Source: Bordetella genomosp. 9 (lineage in GTDB: Bacteria > Pseudomonadota > Gammaproteobacteria > Burkholderiales > Burkholderiaceae_B). From it: DNA of 64,000 nucleotides. Shown piece after piece: positions 45,010 through 54,316 of this stretch. The notes beneath the pieces were generated by a model. The model saw only the letters and a list, made by a program, of their open reading frames with translations. It was not told the DNA's origin and did no database searches. Every line of letters begins with the position of its first letter. Within the stretch, counting starts at the first letter, position 1. Location: NCBI RefSeq assembly GCF_002119725.1, contig NZ_CP021109.1, positions 2,976,001 through 3,040,000 on the forward strand. The letters are read 5' to 3'. A program made the translations under genes and the position numbers.

Positions 45010-46290
45010 TCAGGCCGGTGGCTTTTCGTTCATCAGCCCATATACCCACAGACGCATGCTGTCCCATCCCCGGGCAAAAACGCCTCCTGCTTCGACCGGC
45101 TGCAAGGTCACGACCGGATAACTTGCAATGGTGTGGCCCTCAACCTGCAAGTCGGCCGTTCCCACCTGCGTATTGAGCGCCAGCGGCGCCACCAGGGGTC
45201 CCTGGCGCGCAACCGCCTTCTGCAGCCGTGGGGCCCAGGCCCGCGGCACGGTGGCGTAGACGTCCCTGTCGAAGCCGACCAGCACCTGGGATTGCCGGCC
45301 CTTCCATACCGTCGAGGTTCCCACGGACTGGCCCTTGGCATACAGCTTGACCGTCTCGAAGTTCTGGAAACCCCAGTTCAAAAGCGTGCCGGTAGCCGCG
45401 GTGCGGACTTTGTCGGACGGCGTACCCATGACCACGGCGATCAGGCGCCGCGGGCCCGCCGCGCCGGTGCGCAGCGCCGACGCGATCATGCAGTAGCCAG
45501 CGGCCTCGGTATGGCCGGTCTTGCCGCCATCGACCGACGGGTCGATCCACAAAAGCCGGTTCCGGTTGGGCTGCGTAATGTTGTTGAAACGGAACTGCTT
45601 GACGCGGTCATAGCGGACATACATGTCGGGGAAGTCGCGTATGAGGCGCGCGGTCAGCGTCGCCAGGTCCCGGGCCGTGGAATAGGTCTGCGGATCGGGC
45701 AGCCCATGCGGACTCGCGAAGTGCGTCGATTTCAAACCCATGCTTGCGGCCATCTCGTTCATGCGCAGCACGAACGCGTTTTCGGAGCCCGCCGCGGCTT
45801 CCGCGAGCGCCACCGCCGCATCGTTGCCCGATTGAATCAACAGTCCGGACAACAGATCGTCGATGCTGACGTGCTGCCCAGGCTCGATGAACATTTTGGA
45901 GCTGCCCGGCGCAACCTTCCATGCATTGACGGACACCGTCACCTGCTGCTCCAGGCTCAAAGTCCTGTCTCGCAGCGCCTGGAAGATCAGGTACGCCGTC
46001 ATGATCTTCGTCAGCGACGCGGGTTCCACCCGTTCGTCCGGGTTGCGCGAGGCGATAACCTGGCCGCTCGTGGCGTCGAGCAGCAGCCAGGCGCGGGCAT
46101 CCAGCGCCGGCGCCTCCGGCGACGGCGGAAGCCCGGCGGCGGACGGGGCGCCGGCCGGCGCGGCCGAGATAGGGTGCGCGGCGGACTCCGTGCCCAGAGG
46201 CATGGCCGTGGGCGGAGCGGCGGCAAGAACGAGGCTGGCCGCAAAAGCGCCTGCCAGGGAGAACAACGCGGCAACGGTCTTTCTATGCAT
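45010..46290 (-). CDS. D-alanyl-D-alanine carboxypeptidase (PBP5/6-like)
   Basis: A 426-residue low-molecular-mass penicillin-binding protein that trims peptidoglycan stem peptides. Signal peptide 1-24, then the catalytic triad: SLTK (Ser92-Lys95), SGN near 155 and KTG (GGKTGHTEA). A C-terminal beta domain and an amphipathic tail follow. Length is slightly above E. coli PBP5 because of a Pro/Ala-rich linker (30-62). No operon partners. Confidence 0.95.
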   Translation of the reverse strand: MHRKTVAALFSLAGAFAASLVLAAAPPTAMPLGTESAAHPISAAPAGAPSAAGLPPSPEAPALDARAWLLLDATSGQVIASRNPDERVEPASLTKIMTAYLIFQALRDRTLSLEQQVTVSVNAWKVAPGSSKMFIEPGQHVSIDDLLSGLLIQSGNDAAVALAEAAAGSENAFVLRMNEMAASMGLKSTHFASPHGLPDPQTYSTARDLATLTARLIRDFPDMYVRYDRVKQFRFNNITQPNRNRLLWIDPSVDGGKTGHTEAAGYCMIASALRTGAAGPRRLIAVVMGTPSDKVRTAATGTLLNWGFQNFETVKLYAKGQSVGTSTVWKGRQSQVLVGFDRDVYATVPRAWAPRLQKAVARQGPLVAPLALNTQVGTADLQVEGHTIASYPVVTLQPVEAGGVFARGWDSMRLWVYGLMNEKPPA

Positions 46291-46555
46291 GTTTTCCAGG
46301 AATTCGATTCTGAGTCTTCACGTGAGTTTTAGGCCGTAGGTATCGGACAAGGTTCACCTCTGCATGATGTCTCGGGTCTCCGCTCAACCAGTTGGCGGAT
46401 CGCGGCGCGGCCGTCCTGCCTGCGTCTTAGTACATCCATCGGATACCCGTAGGGGTTGAGGCTGCCTAGACTCTCGACGGATGGCGAAATGGCCGGTATG
46501 CCTGCCCCAAATGCATGCGGCCGGAATGTTAACCCCTGAACCGCGGGAGGATCCG

Positions 46556-46792
46556 ATGGGGGCGATCTGGGAAATCTCGGTAGCGGAGGACGGCGCGGCC
46601 TTTTGGCTGGAAACAGGCTGCCGATATGTCGCATGCCGCTGCAATGCCGATGCCTTGCGGCGCGTGGAGCGCCACACCGGCCTGAAAGGGGCGGCCGCGC
46701 TGCGCGCGGCCGAACAGGAACTCGTGGAAGAAGCCCATCGTCGGCTCGCCGATCACGAGGACCTGCCGCTACGGCTGGCGTATCACGATTGA
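46556..46792 (+). CDS. Small protein of unknown function, 78 residues
   Basis: Starts MGAIWEISVAEDGAAFWLE after a GGGAGG site; one beta-rich N-terminal half with three Cys, then two helices (ALRAAEQELVEEAHRRL). ATG 46556 chosen over an upstream ATG because the extra segment has no ribosome site. Convergent with the OPT gene (ends 52 bp apart). No family recognised. Confidence 0.55.
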   Translation: MGAIWEISVAEDGAAFWLETGCRYVACRCNADALRRVERHTGLKGAAALRAAEQELVEEAHRRLADHEDLPLRLAYHD

Positions 46793-46844
46793 GGCGCGCG
46801 CCCGGGATACAGCGCCGCCGGACTGCGCGGCAAACACGTCAGCG

Positions 46845-48926
46845 TCATCGCGGCGGCGCCGCCGCCAGCACGCGCCGGCCGAACAGCCACGCCACCGCGG
46901 CGAACACCGCGAGTCCGAGCCATGATGCCGTCGTCGCAAACCCCGGCCCGGCGATCGCCAACGGCGCCTCTTGGCCGCTCAGGCCGATGATGCCGGCCAT
47001 GACCACGCCGACCAGGCTTTCGCCGACGATCAGGCCCGAAGCGATCAACACGCCGCGACGGTCGGCTGCATCGATTGCGCCCCTATCGGTGGTCCGCCGC
47101 CGCAACATGCGGCCCACCAGCCAGGCCAGCGCCGCACCCACGACGAGCGGCGCGCACACCGTCGGCGGAAGATAGATGCCGATTCCCACCGCGAGCACAG
47201 GCATGCGCGCAACCTTGCAATAGCGCTTCAGGATCAGGTCCACCACGATCAACGCCACGCCAACGCCCATGCCTATCAGGATCATCTCCCAATTGAGCTG
47301 ATGCGTGAATATGCCGCGCACGATTGCCAGCATCAGGGTCGCCTGCGGCGCCGACAAGGCTTGCGAGGGATCCATGCCCCCGCGTGGCATCGCATCGGCG
47401 AATCCGTAGGCGTTGTACAGCAGGTCCAGCACCGGCGAGATGACCGCCGCGCCGGCCACGCAACCAATCAACAGCGCGACCTGCTGGCGCCATGGCGTGG
47501 CGCCCACCAGCCAGCCGGTCTTCAGATCCTGCAGGTTGTCATTGGAAATCGAGGCGACCGCGATGACCGCCGACGTCGTGAAGATCGCCAAGGCGATCGC
47601 CATTTGCCGGCCCGCATCTGTGGCGAGCAAGCCACTGCCGTCGCCAACCGCGAGTATGAGCAGCGACACAAGAACGATGGCAACGATGCCCACGCCGGAG
47701 ATGGGGCTTGTGGACGAGCCGACCAGTCCCGCCATATAGCCGCATGCCGCGGCGACGAGCAGGCCGAACACGAAGGCGAAAACCACCGCGTAGGCCACCA
47801 ATTGCCAGATGGCGGCCCCATCTGCCGCATTGCCCGACAGAAAGGCATAGAACGCCAGTGCGAGGATGACGATCATGGCCAGACTGATCGCCGCGATGGC
47901 CAGGCCCGGCATGTCGCGCTCGGTGCGCGGCACGGCGCCATTGCCGCGCGGGCCCCGCGCGCCAATGGCGGAGAAAGTCGTCTTCAGACCGCGCGCCAGC
48001 GGCGCCGCCAGCGTGGCAAGCGTCCAGATCGCTCCGACGCCGATCACCCCGGCGCCGATGAACCGCACTTGAGACGACCAAAGCGCATTGGCGTAAGCGG
48101 AGACCGATGCCCCCTCCGGCATGGGGTGCATGGCGGTCAGAATGGGGACCGATACGCCCCACGCGATCACCAAACCGGTAAGCATGGCCAAGCCGGCGAC
48201 GATGCCGATCAGATAGCCGGCGCCGAGCAACGCCATGGAAAATCCCATCGGCAGCCGGAAAATCGCTGCACCTAGGGTCGGCCACATGCTGACGCCGTCG
48301 CCCAGCACGCGCAAGCCGCTGCTCGCGAAACTCACTGCCGCGGCGACGATGCCGCCAGTGGCGATATCGGCGATGCCGGTGCCGCCGCCCCGGACGCGCC
48401 GGTCGGTGGAACGCGGTGAAGAGGCCGCAGTTTTTGTTGCATCCGTAGCCTCCGGCGGCTCCATGGCCTTCGTCCCCACGCGCAGGATCTCCGCCGCCGC
48501 AACGCCTTCCGGATAGGGCAGATCGCTCTGCACGACCATCACGCGCCGCAAAGGGATCGAGAACATGACGCCCAGCATCCCGCCGGCCGCGCATACCGCC
48601 AAGGTGATCCAGAATGGAAAACCGTGCCAATGCCCCATCATCACAAGTGCCGGCAGGATGAAGATTACCGATGACAGCGTCCCTGCCGCCGATGCCTGCG
48701 TCTGGACCATATTGTTTTCCAGGATGTTGGCATCGCGGAACAGACGCAGGACGGACATCGAGATGACGGCCGCCGGAATGGCCGACGAGAACGTCAGACC
48801 TACCTTCAAGCCCAGATAGACGTTGGAAGCCGTAAAAACCACCGTGATGAGGGCTCCCAGTATGACGCCTCGCAACGTCAGCTCAGGCAGCGAGGTCTGA
48901 TCCGGAATACGTATGGTGTCGGCCAT
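46845..48926 (-). CDS. OPT-family oligopeptide transporter
   Basis: A 693-residue inner-membrane protein with about sixteen hydrophobic segments, starting MADTIRIPDQTSLPELTLRG. It matches the bacterial OPT group (proton-coupled peptide or metal-chelate uptake). A charged, Ser/Thr-rich insert (about residues 150-185) separates two membrane bundles. Single gene with no binding protein beside it, as expected of OPT systems. Confidence 0.9.
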   Translation of the reverse strand: MADTIRIPDQTSLPELTLRGVILGALITVVFTASNVYLGLKVGLTFSSAIPAAVISMSVLRLFRDANILENNMVQTQASAAGTLSSVIFILPALVMMGHWHGFPFWITLAVCAAGGMLGVMFSIPLRRVMVVQSDLPYPEGVAAAEILRVGTKAMEPPEATDATKTAASSPRSTDRRVRGGGTGIADIATGGIVAAAVSFASSGLRVLGDGVSMWPTLGAAIFRLPMGFSMALLGAGYLIGIVAGLAMLTGLVIAWGVSVPILTAMHPMPEGASVSAYANALWSSQVRFIGAGVIGVGAIWTLATLAAPLARGLKTTFSAIGARGPRGNGAVPRTERDMPGLAIAAISLAMIVILALAFYAFLSGNAADGAAIWQLVAYAVVFAFVFGLLVAAACGYMAGLVGSSTSPISGVGIVAIVLVSLLILAVGDGSGLLATDAGRQMAIALAIFTTSAVIAVASISNDNLQDLKTGWLVGATPWRQQVALLIGCVAGAAVISPVLDLLYNAYGFADAMPRGGMDPSQALSAPQATLMLAIVRGIFTHQLNWEMILIGMGVGVALIVVDLILKRYCKVARMPVLAVGIGIYLPPTVCAPLVVGAALAWLVGRMLRRRTTDRGAIDAADRRGVLIASGLIVGESLVGVVMAGIIGLSGQEAPLAIAGPGFATTASWLGLAVFAAVAWLFGRRVLAAAPPR

Positions 48927-49014
48927 GGCGATGTCGGAATGGGATGAGAGAAGTGGGCGATTTTAGATCGCCCGCTTCCCTTTCCCGCCGGGCCGTCGAT
49001 TATTCAAAAAACGG

Positions 49015-49710
49015 TCAATGCTCCACCGGGGCCGGCTGCGGCGCCAGGACCGTATGCGCGCCTGCCGTGCGCTGGGCCGCCTTGTGCACCATGGAGTAGG
49101 CGTAATCCACGCCCATGCCATACGCGCCCGAATGTTCCCTGACCACGTCCATGACCGCGTCGTAAGTGTCGCGGTGCGCCCAATCGCGTTGCCACTCCAG
49201 CATCACCTGCTGCCACGTCACTGGCACGACGCCTGCCTGGATCATGCGCTGCATCGCATAATCGTGCGCCTCTTTCGACGTGCCTCCCGACGCATCCGCC
49301 ACCATGTAGATTTCGTAGCCGCCTTCCAGCATCGCGCACAGGGCGAACGCGTTATTGCAGACCTCGGTCCAGAGACCCGACACGATGACCTTGTTCCGCT
49401 TGTTCGCCGCCAGCGCGTCACGCACCTTCTGATCGTCCCAGGAATTCATCGAGGTTCGTTCCAGCAGTGGCTGGCCGGGGAATACGTCGAGCAGTTCGGG
49501 GAAGGTGTGGCCGGAAAAGCTATCCGTCTCGACGGTCGTAATGGTGGCGGGAATGGAGAAAATCTTCGCGGCCTTCGCCAGGCCAACCACATTGTTCTTC
49601 AGGAGCTGCCGGTCGATCGACTGAACGCCGAAAGCCATCTGGGGCTGTTGGTCGATGAAGATGATCTGGCTGTTGCGGGGCGTCAGGACTTCGAGTTTGG
49701 CGTTGTTCAT
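49015..49710 (-). CDS. Isochorismatase-family cysteine hydrolase
   Basis: A 231-residue soluble protein with the expected triad: Asp in IIFIDQQPQM (about 20), Lys region and the nucleophilic Cys in GLWTEVCNNAFAL. Closest in feel to YcaC/hydrolase-type members. GGAAG precedes ATG 49710 by 6 nt; the ATG four codons earlier has no such site. Substrate unknown. Single gene. Confidence 0.9.
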   Translation of the reverse strand: MNNAKLEVLTPRNSQIIFIDQQPQMAFGVQSIDRQLLKNNVVGLAKAAKIFSIPATITTVETDSFSGHTFPELLDVFPGQPLLERTSMNSWDDQKVRDALAANKRNKVIVSGLWTEVCNNAFALCAMLEGGYEIYMVADASGGTSKEAHDYAMQRMIQAGVVPVTWQQVMLEWQRDWAHRDTYDAVMDVVREHSGAYGMGVDYAYSMVHKAAQRTAGAHTVLAPQPAPVEH

Positions 49711-49957
49711 GGCGTCTTCCATAGAAATTTTTGAATGGGTTCGTTCTTGCAGGGGCTTCGCTCGATTCCCCCGGTTCTCCGAAGCAGGCCGCGCGACCTG
49801 GAGAAAGTATAGGAATCTCCAGCCGCCGGGTGAGCGGCGGTTTTCGAACAGAACATTCAAATAAATAGAACGCCTAATGGCGTCGGCCGCGCACGCCTTG
49901 GACGCACGGCACATCGTTTGCTCTAGCGGGGTTTTCGGCATTCGAAGGAGAACAGAA

Positions 49958-50137
49958 ATGGCAGACGACCTGAAAGACCGCGGGCCGCGCGACCGTTCGC
50001 GTATCAACCTGGAAGAAGATTGGGAAGTCCGGTATTGGAGCGAAACGCTGGGCTGCACCAGGGACGAACTGCGCAAGGCGGTTCAGGACGCCGGAACGAA
50101 TTCAGTGGACAAGGTCCGCGAATTCCTGAAGAAGTAG
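49958..50137 (+). CDS. DUF3606-family small protein
   Basis: 59 residues; DRSRINLEEDWEVRYW and TRDELRKAVQDAGTNSVDKVREFLKK match the DUF3606 pattern. A GGAG site precedes the ATG by 7 nt. Probably a small helical, possibly DNA- or membrane-associated, stress protein. No function can be stated. Confidence 0.85.
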   Translation: MADDLKDRGPRDRSRINLEEDWEVRYWSETLGCTRDELRKAVQDAGTNSVDKVREFLKK

Positions 50138-50438
50138 CGCCGACCGCAGGCGGCCGCCCCGCAGTATGCTCGCCAATCGCCGCGAGCCCATGCGAGGCGG
50201 CCACAATACATTCAGCCCTCCATTCCCGATCAGCGCCCCTTCCCTGCCCGATCATCCCCGGCAGCCGCCGCGCTCCTCGCCATTCCCATCGCCGGGCACG
50301 TGAGACGTCATGCGCGCCACTGTTACCCTATAAGGCACTCCGGCGTGCCCGCATGCGCGGGCGCCGCGCCAGCACGGCCATCGGCCGATCCCCCGCTCAC
50401 CCCGCCTGTCCGGCGCTCAATGAAAGAGGAGGACCTGC
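50138..50438 (+). other. 301-bp intergenic stretch before the MscS gene
   Basis: No gene seen. A short perfect hairpin (gcccgc 50347-50352, gcgggc 50357-50362) lies about 80 bp before the MscS start; the strong AGAGGAGG ribosome site is at its end. No promoter can be placed with confidence. Confidence 0.6.
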
Positions 50439-51593
50439 ATGTCCGATAATGTCTTCGACGCTTTTTTCACTGATACGCAATTCCTTGGCGTACCGCTGTT
50501 GAACTGGCTGTTGGCGCTGATTGCCACCTGCGTGGTGTTCGTTGTCGTGCGCATGACGGTGGGCTTCATTCAGCGCAAACTGCAATCGCGCGCGCGGATG
50601 CCGGGGGCTCATTTCAGTGCAATCGCGGCCGACGTCATTGCGGGCACCAGCAACCTGCTGCTTGCGCTGGCCGCGGTTCTCGTGGGCATCGGGCTGCTCG
50701 ATCTCCCGGACCGCTGGGCGAACCGGGTCGGCAGCCTCTGGTTCGTCGTCGCCATCCTGCAGATCGCGCTGTGGGCGCATCGCGGCATCGTGCTGGGCAT
50801 GCAGCATTATTTCCGCCGGCACGCATCACAGGACGGCGCACAGATTACGGCGCTGGCCGCACTGTCGGTATGGGCCGCGAAGGTCCTGCTTTGGGCCATG
50901 GTGTTGCTCGCCATGCTGTCGAACATGGGGGTGAACATCACCGCCTTCATCGCCAGCCTGGGCGTCGGCGGCATTGCGGTCGCGCTGGCCGTCCAGAACA
51001 TACTGGGCGATCTGTTTGCCTCTATGTCCATCGCCATCGACAAGCCATTCGAGGTGAACGACTTCATCGTCGTCGGTACGCTGGCGGGCACGGTGGAACA
51101 CGTGGGCTTGAAAACGACGCGGATACGCAGTCTTGGCGGCGAACAGATCGTCATGTCGAACGCCAGCATGCTGACCGCCACCATTCAGAACTACAAGCGC
51201 CTGCGCGAGCGGCGCGTGGTGTTCCAATTCGGCCTTACCTACGATTGCACGCCCGACCAGGCGCGCCAGGTGCCCCGCATCGTCGAGGAGATCATTCGCG
51301 GCCTGGACAAGACGCGGTTCGATCGCTCCCATTTCAAAGGGTTCGGCGAAAGTTCGCTGGATTTCGAGACCGTCTACTACGTGCTGGATCCTGGGTACAA
51401 CCAGTACATGGACATCCAGCAGGACATCAACCTCAAGATGATGGAGTCGTTCGACGAACTCGGCGTGCGGTTCGCACACCCCATGCGCACCTTGAACGTC
51501 GCCTCGCTGCCGGGAAACGTCCGCCTGCGCGACGCGGCGTCGAAGTTCGATGGCCCCGGCGCAGCCGCGCCCAAGGCACGGCTGGGGACGTGA
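50439..51593 (+). CDS. MscS-family mechanosensitive channel
   Basis: 384 residues with four likely spans (about 20-40, 62-82, 96-113, 137-160) and the pore helix ITAFIASLGVGGIAVALAVQ, followed by the MscS beta domain (DKPFEVNDFIVVGTLAGTVE) and C-terminal domain. Opens on membrane tension to release solutes. Preceded by AGAGGAGG. Convergent with the small lipoprotein gene. Confidence 0.92.
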   Translation: MSDNVFDAFFTDTQFLGVPLLNWLLALIATCVVFVVVRMTVGFIQRKLQSRARMPGAHFSAIAADVIAGTSNLLLALAAVLVGIGLLDLPDRWANRVGSLWFVVAILQIALWAHRGIVLGMQHYFRRHASQDGAQITALAALSVWAAKVLLWAMVLLAMLSNMGVNITAFIASLGVGGIAVALAVQNILGDLFASMSIAIDKPFEVNDFIVVGTLAGTVEHVGLKTTRIRSLGGEQIVMSNASMLTATIQNYKRLRERRVVFQFGLTYDCTPDQARQVPRIVEEIIRGLDKTRFDRSHFKGFGESSLDFETVYYVLDPGYNQYMDIQQDINLKMMESFDELGVRFAHPMRTLNVASLPGNVRLRDAASKFDGPGAAAPKARLGT

Positions 51594-51601
51594 CGCCAAG
51601 T

Positions 51602-51630
51602 CCAGCGCCCGCGCGCATGCGGGGCGCTGG
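51602..51630. terminator. Nine-bp stem between convergent genes
   Basis: ccagcgccc (51602-51610) pairs with gggcgctgg (51622-51630). No T-run, but it sits between the stops of mscS and the small lipoprotein gene. Confidence 0.4.
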
Positions 51631-51636
51631 GCAGGT

Positions 51637-51792
51637 TCAGCAGTTGCCCTTCTTCGCTTGTCCGGGCGGGCAGAAACCGCCCCCGCCTCCCCCATGACCA
51701 TGGGGGTCGACCACAACTGCGCCATCGGGCGTGTACACCGCACAGGCACTCAGCGTGAAGGCGAGAAACGCAAGGGCGGCAAACAACTTCAT
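51637..51792 (-). CDS. Small glycine-rich lipoprotein, 51 residues
   Basis: Signal peptide with lipobox LSAC (Cys about 17), then VYTPDGAVVVDPHGHGG, a glycine run and FCPPGQAKKGNC. The C-terminal motif is recalled from many short lipoproteins of related bacteria. GGAGAG is 6 nt before ATG 51792. Function unknown. Confidence 0.75.
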   Translation of the reverse strand: MKLFAALAFLAFTLSACAVYTPDGAVVVDPHGHGGGGGGFCPPGQAKKGNC

Positions 51793-51918
51793 CTTCATCT
51801 CTCCAGAAATATCGGAGCTGGAGAGTTTAGCCGGCCACTCGCGATGTGATGTATGAGGTCGGAACGGCGAGGCAGGCCCCGCGAAACCGGACGACGAGCG
51901 GGCTGTGGGCGGATCGGC

Positions 51919-52122
51919 TCAGCGATCGCTGTCTTCCTGCCGCGCCTCGGCAAGGAGATCTTCGGTTTTCAGGCGTGCGGTGTTTTCCGCTTCCCACAAA
52001 ACAATCCATACGGAATAAGCAGTGGGGTCCATGATGTCGTTCCGTTCGTAGAAGTCCATCACTTCCGAATGCGCCTGGTGCCATCGGCGCATCGCCATGC
52101 GAAGCTCATCTTCCTTGGACAT
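51919..52122 (-). CDS. Small acidic helical protein, 67 residues
   Basis: MSKEDELRMAMRRWHQAHSE and a run of helix-forming residues; ends with acidic DLLAEAR. The weak ribosome site and the 17-bp overlap with the upstream gene suggest coupling. The longer frame to 52383 is not credible as protein upstream of this ATG. Family not recognised. Confidence 0.55.
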   Translation of the reverse strand: MSKEDELRMAMRRWHQAHSEVMDFYERNDIMDPTAYSVWIVLWEAENTARLKTEDLLAEARQEDSDR

Positions 52123-52399
52123 AAGCGTGCCCGGATCCGACTCGCGGGCCCTCGCCATGGAATCCGTCCACAACCTCGCGGCCGAAAAGAATCGCCGTGT
52201 GCACGGCTTCGCCAGGGGTGGCCGCGAAATCGCCGCGCCGGAATTGCGGCACTTCATACAGGCTGCCGGTTTGCGGCGCGGTAGAAGCAAGCCCCACGAC
52301 AATCGTGGCGGAGAACGTGCGGCCGCTGGCGCTGGCATGGGGCCGCGCAAGCTTGGCGCTGAGCCGATAGCCCTTATAGACAACGTTGTTCGAGTGCAT
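52106..52399 (-). CDS. Small protein of unknown function, 97 residues
   Basis: Starts MHSNNVVYKGYRLSAKLARP after GAGG at 6 nt; soluble with beta-strand character (TFSATIVVGLAS). No family recognised. It overlaps the next gene by 17 bp and lies 90 bp from the end of the cold-shock gene. Confidence 0.55.
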   Translation of the reverse strand: MHSNNVVYKGYRLSAKLARPHASASGRTFSATIVVGLASTAPQTGSLYEVPQFRRGDFAATPGEAVHTAILFGREVVDGFHGEGPRVGSGHAYVQGR

Positions 52400-52457
52400 G
52401 GGGCACCTCACTTGTCCGGCATGCGCGGCGCACTTCGTTGCCCCGGCGCCGCCAAAA

Positions 52458-52484
52458 GAAAAAGCCCTCTACTGGAGAGGGCTT
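52458..52484 (-). terminator. Terminator of the cold-shock gene
   Basis: Nine-base stem (aagccctct 52462-52470, agagggctt 52476-52484), loop actgg, and T-rich tract (rc of aaaagaaaa) on the minus strand. Confidence 0.8.
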
Positions 52485-52488
52485 GACA

Positions 52489-52686
52489 TCACATCACGCG
52501 CACCTTCGTGGCCTGGGGGCCTTTTGCCCCCTGCGCCGACGTGTACGTAACCCGCTGGTTTTCGGCCAGCGAGCCCGCGCCATCGATTTCCGAGATGTGA
52601 ACGAACAGGTCTTTCCCGCCGTCTTCCGGCATGATGAAACCGAAGCCCTTGTCGGGATTGAACCACTTGACGATGCCAGTTTGCAT
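52489..52686 (-). CDS. CspA-family cold-shock protein
   Basis: 65 residues with the RNA-binding motifs KGFGFI (RNP1) and DLFVHISEI (RNP2) and the usual start [14 protein letters not shown]. An RNA chaperone acting on cold or stress mRNAs. AAGGAGAG is 6 nt before the ATG. The AT-richer region up to the GNAT gene probably carries its promoter and long leader. Confidence 0.95.
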   Translation of the reverse strand: MQTGIVKWFNPDKGFGFIMPEDGGKDLFVHISEIDGAGSLAENQRVTYTSAQGAKGPQATKVRVM

Positions 52687-52943
52687 GTCGCTCTCCTTGA
52701 ATGGAAGGGACGTCCCCTTCGGACAAGATGATCAAGGAAAGGACTATGAACTATGAACGCGCGTGCGCGAAAAAGGTCGCAAAATCGCGGTACTTGAAGA
52801 TCTCGCCGACCACTATGGGCGGCATCGTTCCGAATGTCAACCAGGATATCGAAACAAAGTTCCGCGTCGCCATGCATGAGGTCGAAATGGACGGCTACAC
52901 TGCGCCGTCGGATACTCGCCCTTGGCATCGTTTCCTAAGCGCC

Positions 52944-53477
52944 ATGATCCACATTCGTCTCGCTACACCTCAGGACCTGGACAAGCTGGCCTGCATCGAA
53001 CGATCCGCGGCATCGGTGTTCCGGGACGCCGGTCTCGCTTGGGTGGCCGACAGCGGCACCATGGACCGGGAGGCGTTGGCGGCCATGTGCGCCGGCAACA
53101 CGCTCTGGGTGGCCGCTGTACAGGGCAACATCCCAGCGACGAACGGGGATGAACCGGTAGGCTTTCTCGGGGCCCATCCACTGGATGGGCAGTTCTACAT
53201 CGCCGAAGTGTCGGTCGCGCGGGCGCATCAGCGCAAAGGAATCGGCGCGCGATTGATAAAGGCCGCGATCGATCATGCCGCCAGGGCTGGATTCCCCGCA
53301 GCGACGTTGACCACCTACCGGGATCTGCCTTGGAACGGCCCGTACTACGCGAGAATGGGCTTCGCAGAGGTGCCCCCCCTTGCAGTTGGACCGGACCACC
53401 GGCACAAGCTGCATGCCGAAGCCGAAGCCGGGCATGATCTGGCCCGGCGCTGCGTAATGACAAAAAGGCTGGCATAG
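52944..53477 (+). CDS. GNAT-family N-acetyltransferase
   Basis: 177 residues; EVSVARAHQRKGIGARLIKA is the acetyl-CoA loop (R/Q-x-x-G-x-G/A), with AATLTTYRDLPWNGPYYARM after it. Substrate unknown. ATG 52944 gives a start (MIHIRLATPQDLDKL) typical of GNAT proteins. Divergent from the cold-shock gene across 257 bp. Confidence 0.9.
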   Translation: MIHIRLATPQDLDKLACIERSAASVFRDAGLAWVADSGTMDREALAAMCAGNTLWVAAVQGNIPATNGDEPVGFLGAHPLDGQFYIAEVSVARAHQRKGIGARLIKAAIDHAARAGFPAATLTTYRDLPWNGPYYARMGFAEVPPLAVGPDHRHKLHAEAEAGHDLARRCVMTKRLA

Positions 53478-53517
53478 CCTTGCGCCCCAGACGGCAAGGA
53501 CGGCAACCCGCGGCGCC

Positions 53518-54162
53518 TCAATTCGGCCACGCCGATCCCAGGATGATGCTGCAGAAATTCACGCGCTGATAGTTACGGGCGTCCTTCAACGCCAGCACAT
53601 CGGCCTTGACGTTGCCGAACGTGGTCAACGGCTTGTGGCGGATGCCTTCAGCGAAGTGGTCGATGATGCTTTCCTTGAAATTGTGCTCGCGCGGATGATG
53701 GCGGCACACATGGTCCCGCTGCGCTGGCGTGAAGTCGTGATAGCAGATGCCCAGCACATCCATTTCGACGCCAGCCGTAACCAGTGCGATGGTCGGGCGC
53801 ATGTGTTCCGGCACGCCGGGCGTCGTATGCAGCGCGATCGCCGCCCACACGTCCTCGATGTCGCGCTCCGGGATGCCATAGCGTTTCAAAAAATCGCGCG
53901 CCGCATTGGCGCCATCGATCTCGAAGCGCAAGTCCTTGCTCGCGTAAGCCGGCGTCAGCCCCATGTCATGGAACATCGCGCCGATATACAAAAGCTCCGG
54001 GTCGTACTTCAGCTGGCGGCGCTCGCCCGTCATGGCGCCCCAGAAGAACACCCGGCGACTGTGGTTGTACAGCAGGTCGTCCTCGGTATCGCGGACGAGT
54101 TGGGTGGCGGCTTTCGCCATGGCGCTGTCGGGAACACGGATCCCCGCGATGATCTCGCTCAT
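53518..54162 (-). CDS. HD-domain protein, cyanamide hydratase-like
   Basis: 214 residues with YNHSRRVFFWG, HDMGLT and the second His in ALHTTPG, the metal-binding set of the HD superfamily; overall like the Ddi2/3 cyanamide hydratase group in bacteria. It may hydrate a nitrile-type compound or be a phosphohydrolase. Divergent from the GlxA-type regulator, 154 bp away, so that regulator may control it. Confidence 0.85.
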   Translation of the reverse strand: MSEIIAGIRVPDSAMAKAATQLVRDTEDDLLYNHSRRVFFWGAMTGERRQLKYDPELLYIGAMFHDMGLTPAYASKDLRFEIDGANAARDFLKRYGIPERDIEDVWAAIALHTTPGVPEHMRPTIALVTAGVEMDVLGICYHDFTPAQRDHVCRHHPREHNFKESIIDHFAEGIRHKPLTTFGNVKADVLALKDARNYQRVNFCSIILGSAWPN

Positions 54163-54316
54163 TTGTCTTGCTCCGGTGAATGGCCTGGAAGTCGCCCGGC
54201 ACTGCCGGGCCCGTACAACCATTCTGCGCATCCCGAGGCTTGACTTCAATTTCGGCAATCCGTCAAATCAGGACATCATCACCTCACTTGAGGACAAGCG
54301 GATCGAGGCGACAAAC

